A stretch of DNA of 64,000 nt from an uncultured Sutterella sp. (GCA_900542805.1 UQOW01000002.1:48959-112958), one strand, 5' to 3'. Positions 27,770 through 37,748 are shown, numbered from the stretch's first letter. Translations and numbers: made by a program. The notes: a model not told the origin generated them from the sequence alone.

Positions 27770-28510
27770 ATGCGTTTAAATATGGGTTTTAAAGGAAAGG
27801 TGGTACTTCTTTGTGCGGCGGTTCTGTTTGTCACGGGAGCCGCTTACGCGAAGGGATCACTCGGTCAGGTGCGCGTTTTAACCGATACACAAATTGAGTT
27901 TTCCGATGCCGTCGAGCACGACCGCCTCTCGGTGCTGGAAAAACTCATTACAAGCGGCATTGATCCCAATCAGATGGTCCGCGAAGGCGACCCGGCTTTG
28001 GTGCGTGCGATTCGCCTGGGAAATACCGACCTCGTGGAATACCTTTTAAAACAGCCGAACCTCGATTTAAACATGAGTAGCGACTACGGGGAAACGGCTC
28101 TCATGCTTGCAGCCTTTGCCGGTAACGAGGATTTGACGAAAACCCTGGTGGAAAAAGGTGCTTCGATTAATAAAACCATCGGTTGGTCGGCTCTTCACTA
28201 CGCCGCAACGAACGGGCACGATGCAATCGTGAGTTACCTTCTTTCCAAGGGGGCCGACGTAAATGTCAGGACCGATGCCGGCGTGACGCCGCTTTATATG
28301 GCGGCACGCGGTAGGTATCGTAAGACCGTGATGATGCTCCTGAGAGCCGGGGCGTATCGCGATTTATGTAACGTTCAGGGGCAAAGCCCGGCCGATGCCG
28401 CCCGGAAAGCAGGTGACACGGAACTTGCCGATTACTTGGCTGTCGATCGCTGCATCGAGCCTCCGACAAGTCCTTTCCGGAAAAAAATCGAGTCGGCTGA
28501 GAAAAAGTAA
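27770..28510 (+). CDS. exported ankyrin-repeat protein
   Basis: 246 residues. A signal peptide of about 28 residues ends AAYAKG. It is followed by four or five ankyrin repeats: NTDLVEYLLKQPNLDLNMSS, YGETALMLAAFAGNEDLTKTLVEKGA, WSALHYAATNGHDAIVSYLLSKGADV and VTPLYMAARGRYRKTVMMLLRAGA. A charged tail (KKIESAEKK) closes it. Repeats mediate protein binding, presumably in the periplasm. It begins 1 nt after the tatD stop, so it belongs to the ppiA-ppiB-lpxH-tatD operon. Confidence 0.85.
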   Translation: MRLNMGFKGKVVLLCAAVLFVTGAAYAKGSLGQVRVLTDTQIEFSDAVEHDRLSVLEKLITSGIDPNQMVREGDPALVRAIRLGNTDLVEYLLKQPNLDLNMSSDYGETALMLAAFAGNEDLTKTLVEKGASINKTIGWSALHYAATNGHDAIVSYLLSKGADVNVRTDAGVTPLYMAARGRYRKTVMMLLRAGAYRDLCNVQGQSPADAARKAGDTELADYLAVDRCIEPPTSPFRKKIESAEKK

Positions 28511-28524
28511 GAGGCTCTGAGGTT

Positions 28525-29265
28525 TTACTTGATACGCACTTGAGCGCTTACGGTCAATGTGACGGTTGATTCTCCGGCTTCAAGTGTCGGCAGCACGGCA
28601 TTTTCCATTGCATCGAACGAGGCGGCTTTTGCCGCGCGCATCATGCGGACGGCCGGATACCCGGCTTGTCCCAGGTCAATCGACTCGATTTTGACATTCG
28701 AGGCGTTCTTGCCCATGGATTTTGCCACCTGCGTTGCCCGCTCTCCGAGGTGCGTCATCGCTTCGTCAATGAGCGATGTCTGTACGGCTTGACGCGCTTT
28801 TGGGGAAAGTGAAAAGGAAATGCCGTCAAAGGCAAAATAAGGCTGAGCCGCTTCAATGATGTGTGCCGCCTCGGGAGCATCTTTGACCGTGACACTCAGA
28901 GATTGACGGACTTGCCAGCCGCCGATGACGGCCGCCTCTCCTTTCTTGGGGGTGACGTATTGCGGCCAGGACGAAAGTTCCGTGGTTTTAAATTTGGCAT
29001 TCGGGATGTTCAGGTCCTTTAACGCCGCCAAACCTTTTTCGGTTGTCGCAAGAACCGTGCGTGTGACGGCTGCAGCATCTTTACCTGTTTGCATGCAATA
29101 AAGAGTTATCGTCGCTTGATCGTTGGCTTGCGAGATTGTAGCTCCGGCCGAAAGACTGACGAGCGTTCCGGCTTTGCCCGGCGTCATTCCGGCAGGAAGA
29201 CCGGCAGTGGCTGAAAAGGCGGCAACGGCTAAAAAGGCAGGAAGAAGAAAACGATTATTATGCAT
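28525..29265 (-). CDS. SIMPL/DUF541-domain exported protein
   Basis: About 246 residues. Signal peptide MHNNRFLLPAFLAVAAFSATA. Then the DUF541 fold: ATISQANDQATITLYCMQTGKDAAAVTRTVLATTEKGLAALKDLNIPNAKFKTTELS and ASFDAMENAVLPTLEAGESTVTLTVSAQVRIK. Relatives are periplasmic or outer-membrane-associated proteins of unclear role (YggE type, linked to oxidative stress in E. coli). Start 29265 is favoured because the signal peptide follows at once. Confidence 0.8.
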   Translation of the reverse strand: MHNNRFLLPAFLAVAAFSATAGLPAGMTPGKAGTLVSLSAGATISQANDQATITLYCMQTGKDAAAVTRTVLATTEKGLAALKDLNIPNAKFKTTELSSWPQYVTPKKGEAAVIGGWQVRQSLSVTVKDAPEAAHIIEAAQPYFAFDGISFSLSPKARQAVQTSLIDEAMTHLGERATQVAKSMGKNASNVKIESIDLGQAGYPAVRMMRAAKAASFDAMENAVLPTLEAGESTVTLTVSAQVRIK

Positions 29266-29462
29266 GACAACCATCCTCATGAATGCGTTGGAATCGATAC
29301 ACGCATTTTGCTCAATTATCGACAGAAAAACTCCGTAAGCAACAGACGGAAACAGTATTTAACCGAATACACTGAAAAAATGATTCGGCCGGCATTTCGA
29401 AGATGCTCTTACAAAACTCGAAACAGTGTCCTCAATAAGCAGTCAAACGGTTTAACTTAGCG

Positions 29463-29656
29463 TTAGCGCAGAGAGTTGACAACGCGCACTGTTGTCCCTT
29501 TTTCGTTGCAAATCCGAATCGTGGCGGATTTTTCGGTGGCTTTAACGGAGACATTGGTGGCGGTGTAGCCTGAAGGACGCCGGCTGCGTAGTACGTGCCC
29601 TTGTCCGTGATGATACGAACCAAAGTTTTTCCTTGTTGGACAGCGGTGAGAATCAT
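29463..29656 (-). pseudogene. small protein gene with a frameshift
   Basis: The frame from 29656 reads MILTAVQQGKTLVRIITDKG, after which a one-base shift (about 29570-29580) is needed. It then continues with SGYTATNVSVKATEKSATIR and ends in KGTTVRVVNSLR at a stop (29463). Only this composite reading looks like a protein, with two similar beta-rich halves (TLVRIITDKGTYY and ATIRICNEKGTTVRV). An AGGAGGT site lies 6 nt before the ATG. I do not recognise a family. The small gene at 34071-34232 has a comparable motif. The frameshift may be real decay or a sequencing error. Confidence 0.5.
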
Positions 29657-29760
29657 GGTGACCTCCTTAATTGAGTGACTCTCATATTAGCTCGTCGGCC
29701 CGGAGGTTGAGCCGTTTACGAGACTGTTCGGGCCTAAGTCAACGGAGATAAACTTCGGAA

Positions 29761-30168
29761 TTACCGATTCAAAATGGGCATGATAAAAAAGTGAATCATG
29801 GCGGCAAGCATGGCCAAATCCATCGTTTCCGTGCCCTCAATTGCCTCGATTCTTGCAGACGAATACGTATTTCTTCCCAAATACAGATCTCCGTTTTTCT
29901 CAATCAGAACAATCGCATTCGATGAGGGAACGGAGCCGGCGTAGATTGCATTCCCTCTGAGAAAGCCTTTCAGATGGCTCGAACTTGCGATATTCCCCTC
30001 GTAAATTTTCCCGTCTTTAACAAGTCCGATGATACGACTAGAAGAAGTCGAATCGCCCCGATAAAGATATCCGTTTTTTGTGCGACAAACAATACGGCTC
30101 GAAGAGATGCGACCGTCGTAAAGTGTATCTCTGTCAAAAATATAGTTTTCAAACATACGATTTGTCAT
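29761..30168 (-). CDS. hypothetical protein with short tandem repeats
   Basis: 135 residues. About five consecutive units of 22-23 residues share the pattern (L/I)Y-x-G-x-x-x-S-S-x-x-I-x-x-(hydrophobic)-x-x-x-G: LYDGRISSSRIVCRTKNG, LYRGDSTSSSRIIGLVKDG, IYEGNIASSSHLKGFLRGN and so on. This predicts a small beta-rich repeat fold. A hydrophobic C-terminal stretch (MDLAMLAAMIHFFIMPIL) may be a membrane segment. The family is unknown to me. It stands at the left edge of the A+T-rich accessory region. Confidence 0.6.
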   Translation of the reverse strand: MTNRMFENYIFDRDTLYDGRISSSRIVCRTKNGYLYRGDSTSSSRIIGLVKDGKIYEGNIASSSHLKGFLRGNAIYAGSVPSSNAIVLIEKNGDLYLGRNTYSSARIEAIEGTETMDLAMLAAMIHFFIMPILNR

Positions 30169-30358
30169 GCCTTCCTCTTGTAATAACCCAAGTGTGAGCG
30201 CATTTTGCTAATTATCTCTGTAAGTGCGATGAGGAAGAAACATCTTCGATTGTACTGCCTATCAACCAAGAGGGATTATTTTTTCTAAATTTATCAGGGT
30301 TTTACGATATGGTTTAAGTCTTAATAACTTACATCTCAAAAAACTTGTCAGCTTAGCT
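30169..30358. other. A+T-rich gap before the DUF262 pair's 3' end
   Basis: I see no coding sequence here. The base composition drops sharply compared with 24-29 kb, which marks the boundary of the acquired segment. Confidence 0.4.
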
Positions 30359-32536
30359 TTATCCTCCGGCAGTCTGCTTCGATGTTATTTCTTCTGCGAG
30401 TATGACTCTATTTTCCTTTGCCAATTGTCGAATTTTTTCCCGCCGTTTACTTTGAATCAAATCCTCACTTTCAACCTCATCTAGCCAATGTTTTATAGAT
30501 TCGCATAATTTTTCTAGATGATTTTTTTCAAGCTCTTCGCAGATCTGTTTTGTCCAGCCTTGATTTGGTTTTGTATGCAAAATCATGTCGACAGCTTTTA
30601 GACTCAACTTTTTACTATCATTTGTAAGCCAGTTCTTAATAAATAATATATCATTTCTTTTTACTTCTGGTAATTTATTATTGAGTGAAGAGTTGTCACT
30701 GCCATTAATTAGAAAAAGATTGCCGAAGCTGTCTAGGTCTAGTTGTTTCCATGTATCATTTTCTCCTTCGGGATGCTGTGGATACCAATGTTCCACTGAG
30801 CCCCAAAAGGCAAACTCAAAGGTATCTCGTTTATTTTTTGCGTTCTTTTGCTTGTCTTCTTCTTTAGAATCCTGAGTGACAAGTCCGCCACTCCATAAGA
30901 CGTAATCGAGATAATTGAAGAGAATTCTGGGGGTTCCAGTTCCTTGGTCTTTATTCTTATATTCCTCGCAAACACCTTCAATTGCAATGCCCTCAAGGAG
31001 ATTGAGAACTTTCTTCCCCTGGTCGTTAGGGTTGTTACGATATATATATAGCAGATGTAAAAGCTCCGTGACCCACGGCATTGAATTGAGCGAAGTGTAG
31101 GTGACGCGCAGACATTCTTGAATTTTGAGGATTTTTTCTTGAATTTCTTTGTTGAAAGATACTACAGGATACAAGGATTTGCTTTCACGCTGTACTAAGT
31201 GGTTAATAATCCATTTACCTTCGGAATCATCAGGGGCATTGCTGCGTTTCAGGACCCACCCGTCATAGAGAAATCGCGAAACAAGAAGAACATATAGAAA
31301 GTGTTTAACAGAAACTTCATCATATGTATTCGAACCGGTAGCTTTTTCCCAATTAACTCTAAAAAATTCAAGAAGTTTCTTATCATCTGTTCCCCATTGC
31401 ATTATTTCTTTTGGTGCTTCTTGATTTATATTTCCATTCTGATTTTCAAGAGCGCATAACTTTAGAGCGTGCATTAAGAAGGTTGAAAAATCTATGAAAC
31501 TTTCAAAAGAATCGGCATTTACATCATCATCATCTTCATCTCTTTTGGGACTGATGTCACTTTTTGATTTTTTAAAGTAGTCTTCAGTTATATTTAAAAG
31601 ATTTTCCGGATTTTCTGGTTGATTTGCCTGTTCCCCATCAGAATTACCCGTTTGGAATTCCTGCGTCGTTGCCTTTTGGGCTAATTCCGGTTTTTCCCAA
31701 TGAATCTTCATGGGACACTTGTCTCTTCTCTCCACTTCGAACAATCTTTCCCAATCTTTCTTTTTTAAAGACTTTTGGATGAAGTTGTTCATGTTGGAAC
31801 AGGCCGTCCAAATCAACTTGAACTTAATCATGGCATCGTGGTCTTTGCAAAGAGGTGCCATTAAAGTTGCTTTTAAAATATCTACCAGTGCAATTTGTTT
31901 TCCGCGATTGTTCACACGGATGAAATAGTTGTTTAAATCTGTCTTCTCTGGAATAGGTACGCGATAGATACATGTTCTTTTTAGATTCTCGCAAAATTGT
32001 ATAAAATCATTGTGGCTAAGCTTTTTTAACCATTCGTGCAAATACACAAATGCGTCGTAGATACCTTCGTCGATTTCATCAGCTTTTGTTTTAGTATTTT
32101 TATCTATAAGTTTTTTTTCAATATATTCGAGTGTATATTGACTTTTTTCGCGTCCATTATATTCAAGCGGGTTACTGATATATGGTAAATCGAGATTGTG
32201 TAATTCTTGGTGATCAGTTTTAAGTACATTTCGTAAGGCAACAAGCAACAAATATAGTGTTGTCAAGCGCTGCTGACCGTCTATTACTTCGTAAGCAACG
32301 TCTTTTGTCTTTACCACGCTCATTAATCCAAGTCGATAATAGACAGAATCACCTCTATTAATGCCTTTAATGTCGTCTAGTAGTCGCTGGATTTCGGTTT
32401 CGGGATGCCATGCGTATTCTCGCTGGTAGAGCGGAACAACATAGGAGCAATCTGAGAAAAGTGCCGGATCGCTTTCTTTATTGTTTTGTATTACAAAGAA
32501 CCTTTGAACTGACTTATCTCTATTTTCCTGTGTCAT
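30359..32536 (-). CDS. DUF262 and DUF1524 (HNH/His-Me finger) protein, GmrSD-like
   Basis: 725 residues. The N-terminal DUF262 (ParB-like NTPase) domain shows YVVPLYQREYAW at 32-43 and VIDGQQRLTTLYLLL from 84, the DGQQR motif being its hallmark. The C-terminal part has EHWYPQH at 582-588, FGNLFLIN and a D-N-S-S-L-N-N-K motif at 614-621, the DUF1524 nuclease signature (EHIxPQ...GNLxL...NSxLSNK). This is the domain order of GmrSD/BrxU-type modification-dependent restriction enzymes, which cut phage DNA with modified bases. Its start overlaps the end of the second DUF262 gene by 17 bp, so the two are co-translated. Codon and base use are A+T-rich. Target and cofactor are not known. Confidence 0.85.
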   Translation of the reverse strand: MTQENRDKSVQRFFVIQNNKESDPALFSDCSYVVPLYQREYAWHPETEIQRLLDDIKGINRGDSVYYRLGLMSVVKTKDVAYEVIDGQQRLTTLYLLLVALRNVLKTDHQELHNLDLPYISNPLEYNGREKSQYTLEYIEKKLIDKNTKTKADEIDEGIYDAFVYLHEWLKKLSHNDFIQFCENLKRTCIYRVPIPEKTDLNNYFIRVNNRGKQIALVDILKATLMAPLCKDHDAMIKFKLIWTACSNMNNFIQKSLKKKDWERLFEVERRDKCPMKIHWEKPELAQKATTQEFQTGNSDGEQANQPENPENLLNITEDYFKKSKSDISPKRDEDDDDVNADSFESFIDFSTFLMHALKLCALENQNGNINQEAPKEIMQWGTDDKKLLEFFRVNWEKATGSNTYDEVSVKHFLYVLLVSRFLYDGWVLKRSNAPDDSEGKWIINHLVQRESKSLYPVVSFNKEIQEKILKIQECLRVTYTSLNSMPWVTELLHLLYIYRNNPNDQGKKVLNLLEGIAIEGVCEEYKNKDQGTGTPRILFNYLDYVLWSGGLVTQDSKEEDKQKNAKNKRDTFEFAFWGSVEHWYPQHPEGENDTWKQLDLDSFGNLFLINGSDNSSLNNKLPEVKRNDILFIKNWLTNDSKKLSLKAVDMILHTKPNQGWTKQICEELEKNHLEKLCESIKHWLDEVESEDLIQSKRREKIRQLAKENRVILAEEITSKQTAGG

Positions 32537-33989
32537 CTTGCTTCCCTAATAAACTTTTTATTGCATTTTTGTAGACTGCTGGTCTATCTTCATTTTTATT
32601 TTTTTTGAGACAATCGTTCGCTATTATGTACATTTCAGTAATGACGCTATCCGGTGTTAGAGCACTCGATAATCTTTCGAACGCCGGAAAGGATCCAAGT
32701 TTATCTGGGTCTGCTTTCCCAACAGCGAATTTGCTAATAGATATGCGTCTCAGTGAGTTAAATGCTAAGCGCGGAGCTAAAGCCCAGGCAAGTATAATTT
32801 TCGCATTTTGATTATTGTCTTTTTGGAGACTTTCTAAATTGAAACGATTGATGTAAAGTAATGCGGCAGATAGGAAAAGCTCTTTGCTGTATGCATAGCG
32901 CAGTTGCAATTCTGTAGTTTCATTTAAATATTCGTTTAAGCCCGTATCCTCCGAATTTTGTTGATTACTGTTATCCGGAAAGAAATTCTTCCTAAGGGTT
33001 TTTATTGATTTTTTAAAATATTTAACCATTTGAAAAAAGTCTAAACCGGCTCGAAATGGAGCTGTCAACTCAAAGTAATCGTCGTCACTGGACGTATGAC
33101 TTCGTTGGCTACTATAAAGACTTTGATATTTGTAAGGAGGGTTCGCTTGATTAAAGCCAAAGAATTGATCCATATTTTCTGTCGTTAACGACGTTCGAGT
33201 CCGACCGTGAATCCATTCTCCAATTTTGAAGATATGCTGTTCAAACAAATCCTTGAGTTCTTCAGCCTTCTTTTGTTCATCCCAGTCCTCTAGCAAGTGC
33301 AAATCCTTAATGATTTTGTTTTGTTCGATATGCCTCAGGTGATGAGCTTTCAGGAAGTTGTGAACGTCTAAGGGCCTACCTCGGCTGTTTTGCGAATCAA
33401 AGAGTTGAAATGCTTCTTCAATCTTATCTACGGTGATAATCACTAGTTCAGCTTTCCGCCCTTTTGGATCTTTATCTAGACAGGCAATAATTTCTTTCCA
33501 GTCATCAAATGGATGGTGATCTCGCCACTCAGTGATAGTTTTGCACGCGATTTTCAATGGAGATTCTCTGTCTTTGTCTCCTGTAATACCGAAACTTGTT
33601 TCAGGAAAAGGAAATACTCCGATTTGTGCTTCTACGGTGTCGGTAGTAGGGTTTCCGTCCTGTTTGACACTTTTATCTCCGGAATCATCCTTGTATCCTG
33701 GAGTCAAATTGTGACACCGACGTATTAACCAAAGAGTGATAAGGCGTTGCTGACCATCGACAACCTCATGATTTTCTGTATTCTTGTGGAGAATAACGCA
33801 CCCTAGTCTATAACGGTCAGGCCCATTGGCGTCGTCTTTTCGGAAGGCCAAGAGATCATCAAGTAGTGCCCGAACGTGCTTTTCCGTCCACTCGTAGGGA
33901 CGTTGGTAGTCGGGTTTGTGAAGTTCTTTATAGTCTTTTGAACTAAAGAATTCTCCGACAGTTAGAATTTTGGAATCTTCTTCTAGCAT
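32520..33989 (-). CDS. second DUF262 protein, first gene of the pair
   Basis: 489 residues. DYQRPYEWTEKHVRALLDDLLAF at 27-49 and VVDGQQRLITLWLIRR from 77 identify DUF262. ENSRGRPLDVHNFLKAHHLRH (seen as DSQNSRGRPLDVHNFLKAHH) near 200 is the family's third block. No EHxxPQ or N-x-L-S-N-K motif is present, so this one lacks the nuclease domain and may be the regulatory or sensing partner of the downstream fused protein. The two are diverged beyond simple recent duplication. The likely promoter lies above 33990. Confidence 0.85.
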   Translation of the reverse strand: MLEEDSKILTVGEFFSSKDYKELHKPDYQRPYEWTEKHVRALLDDLLAFRKDDANGPDRYRLGCVILHKNTENHEVVDGQQRLITLWLIRRCHNLTPGYKDDSGDKSVKQDGNPTTDTVEAQIGVFPFPETSFGITGDKDRESPLKIACKTITEWRDHHPFDDWKEIIACLDKDPKGRKAELVIITVDKIEEAFQLFDSQNSRGRPLDVHNFLKAHHLRHIEQNKIIKDLHLLEDWDEQKKAEELKDLFEQHIFKIGEWIHGRTRTSLTTENMDQFFGFNQANPPYKYQSLYSSQRSHTSSDDDYFELTAPFRAGLDFFQMVKYFKKSIKTLRKNFFPDNSNQQNSEDTGLNEYLNETTELQLRYAYSKELFLSAALLYINRFNLESLQKDNNQNAKIILAWALAPRLAFNSLRRISISKFAVGKADPDKLGSFPAFERLSSALTPDSVITEMYIIANDCLKKNKNEDRPAVYKNAIKSLLGKQDDTGK

Positions 33990-34070
33990 AGCTTTTTAAG
34001 ATGTAGGAGAGATTGTCACAAAATGAGTTGCATATAAGTTCACGAAATGAGTAATTCCATTCTTTTCATT

Positions 34071-34232
34071 TTATCTTGTTTTCTGCGACTCGCGACACAT
34101 TCGAAACATCGTAGTTGAACCGTCATCAATTCTCAGAATAGAAATAATTTGCGTCTCCGAAACACACAACAAAGCAATTCTTGCGGGATTGATGAGCCTT
34201 ATTTCATTCCCACATACCTTTACGGATTGCAA
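34071..34232 (-). CDS. possible small beta-rich protein overlapping a pseudogene end
   Basis: A 53-codon frame from a TTG at 34232 reads ...GNEIRLINPARIALLCVSETQIISI then a D-D-G-S-T-T-M-F-R-M block. The layout (INPxRI, then I-x-I-x-x-D-D-G) resembles short proteins with two beta-hairpins. It overlaps the decayed metallophosphoesterase 3' end, uses a weak start, and could itself be a remnant. Confidence 0.35.
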   Translation of the reverse strand: MQSVKVCGNEIRLINPARIALLCVSETQIISILRIDDGSTTMFRMCRESQKTR

Positions 34233-34975
34233 TCAATCCGTGCCTCTCCGAATTTGCACCGGACCGTATCATGAACGTGCCTGTGAACCCAAACTCTGAC
34301 TTGAGGATTCGTTTCAATCAGCGCCTCATCGTTTGAGGAACCCGTTTCGGTCAAAGCGAACGCTGTCCATATACCGGAGCGATTACTCTGCGCATGGTGC
34401 GTAGCACAACCGTCAGTATCGTTACGGCTTTAGCGAGTGCTGCCCACTCTTCGCACGCAAGGAGCAAACTTTTCTCGAGGAAAAGGCACTTCCTTTCTCT
34501 CCCTGAATTGCATCGAAAACCCGGCTTAAACTCTTTTACTCGCCATCCATTTTGAAGTGAATTCTTCGTCAACCCGTGGTGCCGAATACCTGAATCTTCT
34601 CAATCTAAACGACTTCATTTTCAAGAAACACGATTGCTGGAAAAACGTTCACGATTCGTCCGAGTTTTTTCGTAAAAGGAATGGCTTGTGACCGGAAGTC
34701 ATGATTTCCGAGTATGGCGATGATGCCCGAAAAACCAATCCATCAGTCGTAACGTGAGCATGTGTTCATAGCCGTAGACCGATATCACGTCGCCGGCGGG
34801 AAGCAAGGCGTCGAACGATTGTGTGGTCAAAACTCGAGCCCAATCCCCCTAAAACTAATGCTTTTCGTCTGAAGAAAAAGTTAGAGAAGGAAATCTGAAA
34901 GATAATCCGTCGCCCTCGAAGAGCCTGCTTTCGGCCGTCAAAGCCGTCTGTGGAGAAAATCAACAAATTCAGAAG
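34205..34975 (-). pseudogene. decayed calcineurin-like metallophosphoesterase
   Basis: No single frame is long, but the minus strand in successive frames reads DALLPAGDVISVYGYEHMLTL, RLMDWFFG, then FSGIIAILGNHDFRSQAIPF (GNHD at 34695-34709). Later comes CEEWAALAKAVT, then ALIETNPQVRVWVHRHVHD and GEARIDCNP, then KGMWE. These are the AGD, GNHD and GHxH-type blocks and the CNPxG end of this phosphoesterase family, in the right order. At least four frameshifts or stops separate them, and the GH-x-H motif reads HRHVH. The gene is dead. Confidence 0.7.
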
Positions 34976-34984
34976 AGAACATCA

Positions 34985-35025
34985 AAAAACGGATAGCAGG
35001 GAAAAGACCACTCTTCCCTGCTATC
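34985..35025 (-). terminator. terminator of the 84-residue protein gene
   Basis: GATAGCAGGGAA (34992-35003) pairs perfectly over 12 bp with TTCCCTGCTATC (35014-35025). On the minus strand the stem is followed by CCGTTTTTTGAT. Confidence 0.85.
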
Positions 35026-35049
35026 AACTAACTTAAATCTCGGCGGGGC

Positions 35050-35304
35050 CTACGGAAGTTCTGCGTACAGCGCCTCAAGGTATTGACAACTCGAGACGAT
35101 CAAATGCGTGCTCGATGCGTCGACCGAGACCGGCAATTTCGGTCGAATTGTCACCGAACGCGTACTCGAACCTCGTACAACGGTTCCCGAAAGTGAGCCG
35201 GTTCGATTCGGCACAAATTCCCCGATAAGCCGCTTGGTTTTCGGAGGAATCAGTACCTGATCGCCCCGCCCGAGATTTCCTTCAGCAATAATAACTTTTC
35301 GCAT
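35050..35304 (-). CDS. hypothetical 84-residue protein
   Basis: MRKVIIAEGNLGRGDQVLIP... is a compact, beta-rich sequence with several Arg-Ser-Thr stretches (SGTVVRGSSTRSVTIRPKLPV), no signal peptide and no cysteine pair. AGGAGG lies 7 nt before the ATG, and a strong terminator lies 25 bp after the stop, so it is expressed as a single-gene unit. I do not recognise a family. Confidence 0.65.
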   Translation of the reverse strand: MRKVIIAEGNLGRGDQVLIPPKTKRLIGEFVPNRTGSLSGTVVRGSSTRSVTIRPKLPVSVDASSTHLIVSSCQYLEALYAELP

Positions 35305-35452
35305 ATTCGCCTCCTATTAAGTTGGATGTATTCAGACCAAGGAACCGCATCCCGAAAGCGCAATTTCAACGAGACTTAACGAATACGGCCCCTTGTGTTA
35401 AAGATACCCTATGGTGCGTCAATGCCTGTCGCACTCAAGCATCTCGGAGCAT

Positions 35453-37632
35453 TTACGAAAACCCGATGGTCTGTTTTTTGCCCGAAACCTGATGTTTGAG
35501 ACGACATTCGGCAACAAGGCGCCGCGCCAAGTCTTCTGTTGAGGCAATCGGATTAAAGCGAGACTGTCGGATGACGGAGGCAAAGTCTCCGGGTGTGATA
35601 TCCGTCAGATGCGATAAATCTTGCATACCCGGACCGTCAACAGGAAGGTTAAGTTCCCCGGCCCAACGTTCAAATAGCGCGGCAACCTGAGTGTGAGTCA
35701 GATAATCGAATTTGGCCTTCAGATCAAAGCGTCGCAGACTCGCAGGGTCCAAGGTGTCGACTAAGTTCGTCGTCGCAATGAAAATCCCGTCAAATTGCTC
35801 CATCTGCGTGAGCATTTCGTTGACCTGGGTGATTTCCCAACTGCGTCGCCCTTGGCTTCGATTCTGTAGGAAACTATCGGCTTCATCGATTAAAAGCACG
35901 GCATCGTCACGTTTGGCTTCTTCGAAGGCTTGAGCGATTCTCTCTTCGGTCTTACCGACCCACATGGAAAGAAGATCGGATGCCTTTTTTGACAAGAAGA
36001 CGTTTGCCTAACGTCTTAGCCAGCCACGCCGCGTACGCGGATTTCCCTGTCCCCGGAGGCCCATAAAGACAAATGCGCGCCGACGAATACCCTTTTAGCC
36101 CCCGAGCCAGGGCTTGCAAATCCGTATCGGTATTTACAAAGGCCGTGTCGTACACCGCTTCGACCGGAGCCGAGGCGCCCGCAATGCGACCGCAGTTTTG
36201 TGCTTTCAAAACCGCGTTGATAAGAATGAGCATCTTCGCATCACGCTCGGGTTGCGTCGGTTTGTTAAGGGCTTTGAGAACCGAGACGCTTCGCGAAATC
36301 ACACCGGGCGAGAGCGTTTGCGTGCGCGCCAAGCGGTCCTTCATCGACTCGGAAAGCAACTCTCCGGCGCATTTGTCGATGATGGCGCGGCGTTGCTCGG
36401 TTGTCGGGAGTGTGATTTCCATTACCAGATCAAAGCGTCGCATCATGGCCCTATCCATGCCGTTTAACGAGTTTGTCAGCCACAAGGTCGGATGGGGATT
36501 TGTTTCCAACAAGATGGTTGATCTCCGCCTTGTTTTCCCGAATCGGGCAGTCTTTGTAAAACTCCATTCCGGAAAGAAAGATATCTTCTGCTTCGTCGAG
36601 AACAAACAAGACGGGATTCGTGTCATCGACCGAAGCATTGGCATTTTCCCAAGAATGCAAGCGACTGACTTTCTCGTCGTCGATTTTCGTGCGGTTTGTA
36701 ACTTCTAAGACTTGAGCAGATAACTCTTGCCCGAGTACACGCGACAGTTGGGTCTTCCCGGTCCCGGGAGCGCCGTAAAGAAGAACATTCACACCGTGCC
36801 GTTTCGTAAGAAGGGCGCTTTTTAAATACGGAATGATGGTCTCCCGGACTTCCGGAATATGCCGATAGTCTTCCAGAGTTAGTTCCGGAGGCTGGACTTC
36901 GGAATAAAATAGATTTTGCAAGTCTTTCTTGGTCAATCGCCTTTCAAAGAGCGAACAAAATGATAGTCCGTGCTTACAATAAAACCATCCTTTGCAACGG
37001 GAATCCTCTCTGATTGTATAAATCTGGAAAATTCGACTTCTCTGTGAGCTTAAAATGTTGAAAACACGACTTTCATGGATTTTTGTGGCACACGAAATGA
37101 CTTGATAGAGCAACGGTAATCCATCGGAAGTGTCATAAAAACCCACAATATTACGCAATATCGAATTGCGATAACCGACAAGGGCCATGAAAATCGAGAT
37201 GAGTCTTTCGTCTTCGGATAATGAGAAAACTTTCGCGAGCAAGTCGATATTTTCAGCAAAAGGCGAGAGAAGTTCCGGGCCGCTTCGTGGGCGAGTTTCA
37301 TAGTCGTTAAGTGCCTCGGTCAATTCGGGCGGTGTTTCGATTGTCTCTCGGTGACTGATGAGTCCGGCCTGATAAAGGTAGCATAGTACATCTTTCAGAG
37401 AGTCATCTCTTTCACTTTCTTTCAGTTGATTGACGAGGGGTTGGAGCCTTTTCGAGAGAGCGGCATAGCCCGGAAAAGCGGATTCCGGATCAAGATATCT
37501 TGCAACACGCCATCCTTGGCCGGTGACAAATAGTCGAAGGCTCCAAAGTAAGTCCAGCGATTGAACCTTGAGGTTCTTTGTTCCGACATAATCCAATTCC
37601 TCGGTATTGGGAATATAGTATTCGCACGACAT
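35453..37632 (-). pseudogene. tandem double AAA+ ATPase, interrupted by two frameshifts
   Basis: Read together, three frames give about 725 residues. An N-terminal helical region comes first. The first AAA+ module has GAPGTGKTQ, LFVLDEAED and a sensor block LTNSLNGMDRAMMRRFD. The second has YGPPGTGKSAYAAWLAKTLG, VLLIDEADSFLQNR and ATTNLVDTLDPASLRRFD. The first shift is near 36511-36518. The second is in a run of six Ts at 35985-35990, where five would restore the frame. The domain plan is that of CDC48-like two-ring remodelling ATPases. A WYL regulator gene lies just upstream on the same strand. Whether the shifts are real or sequence errors cannot be told here. Confidence 0.8.
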
Positions 37633-37748
37633 CTCACATTCCTTTTTTACGGATTACTGACGCAAGGAACATAGACTGTCATGCGTCAATTTGTGACGCA
37701 TTAGAACAAGGTGAACTGAGGATTTGTGGGTAAGGAGTGCAAGTCGGC

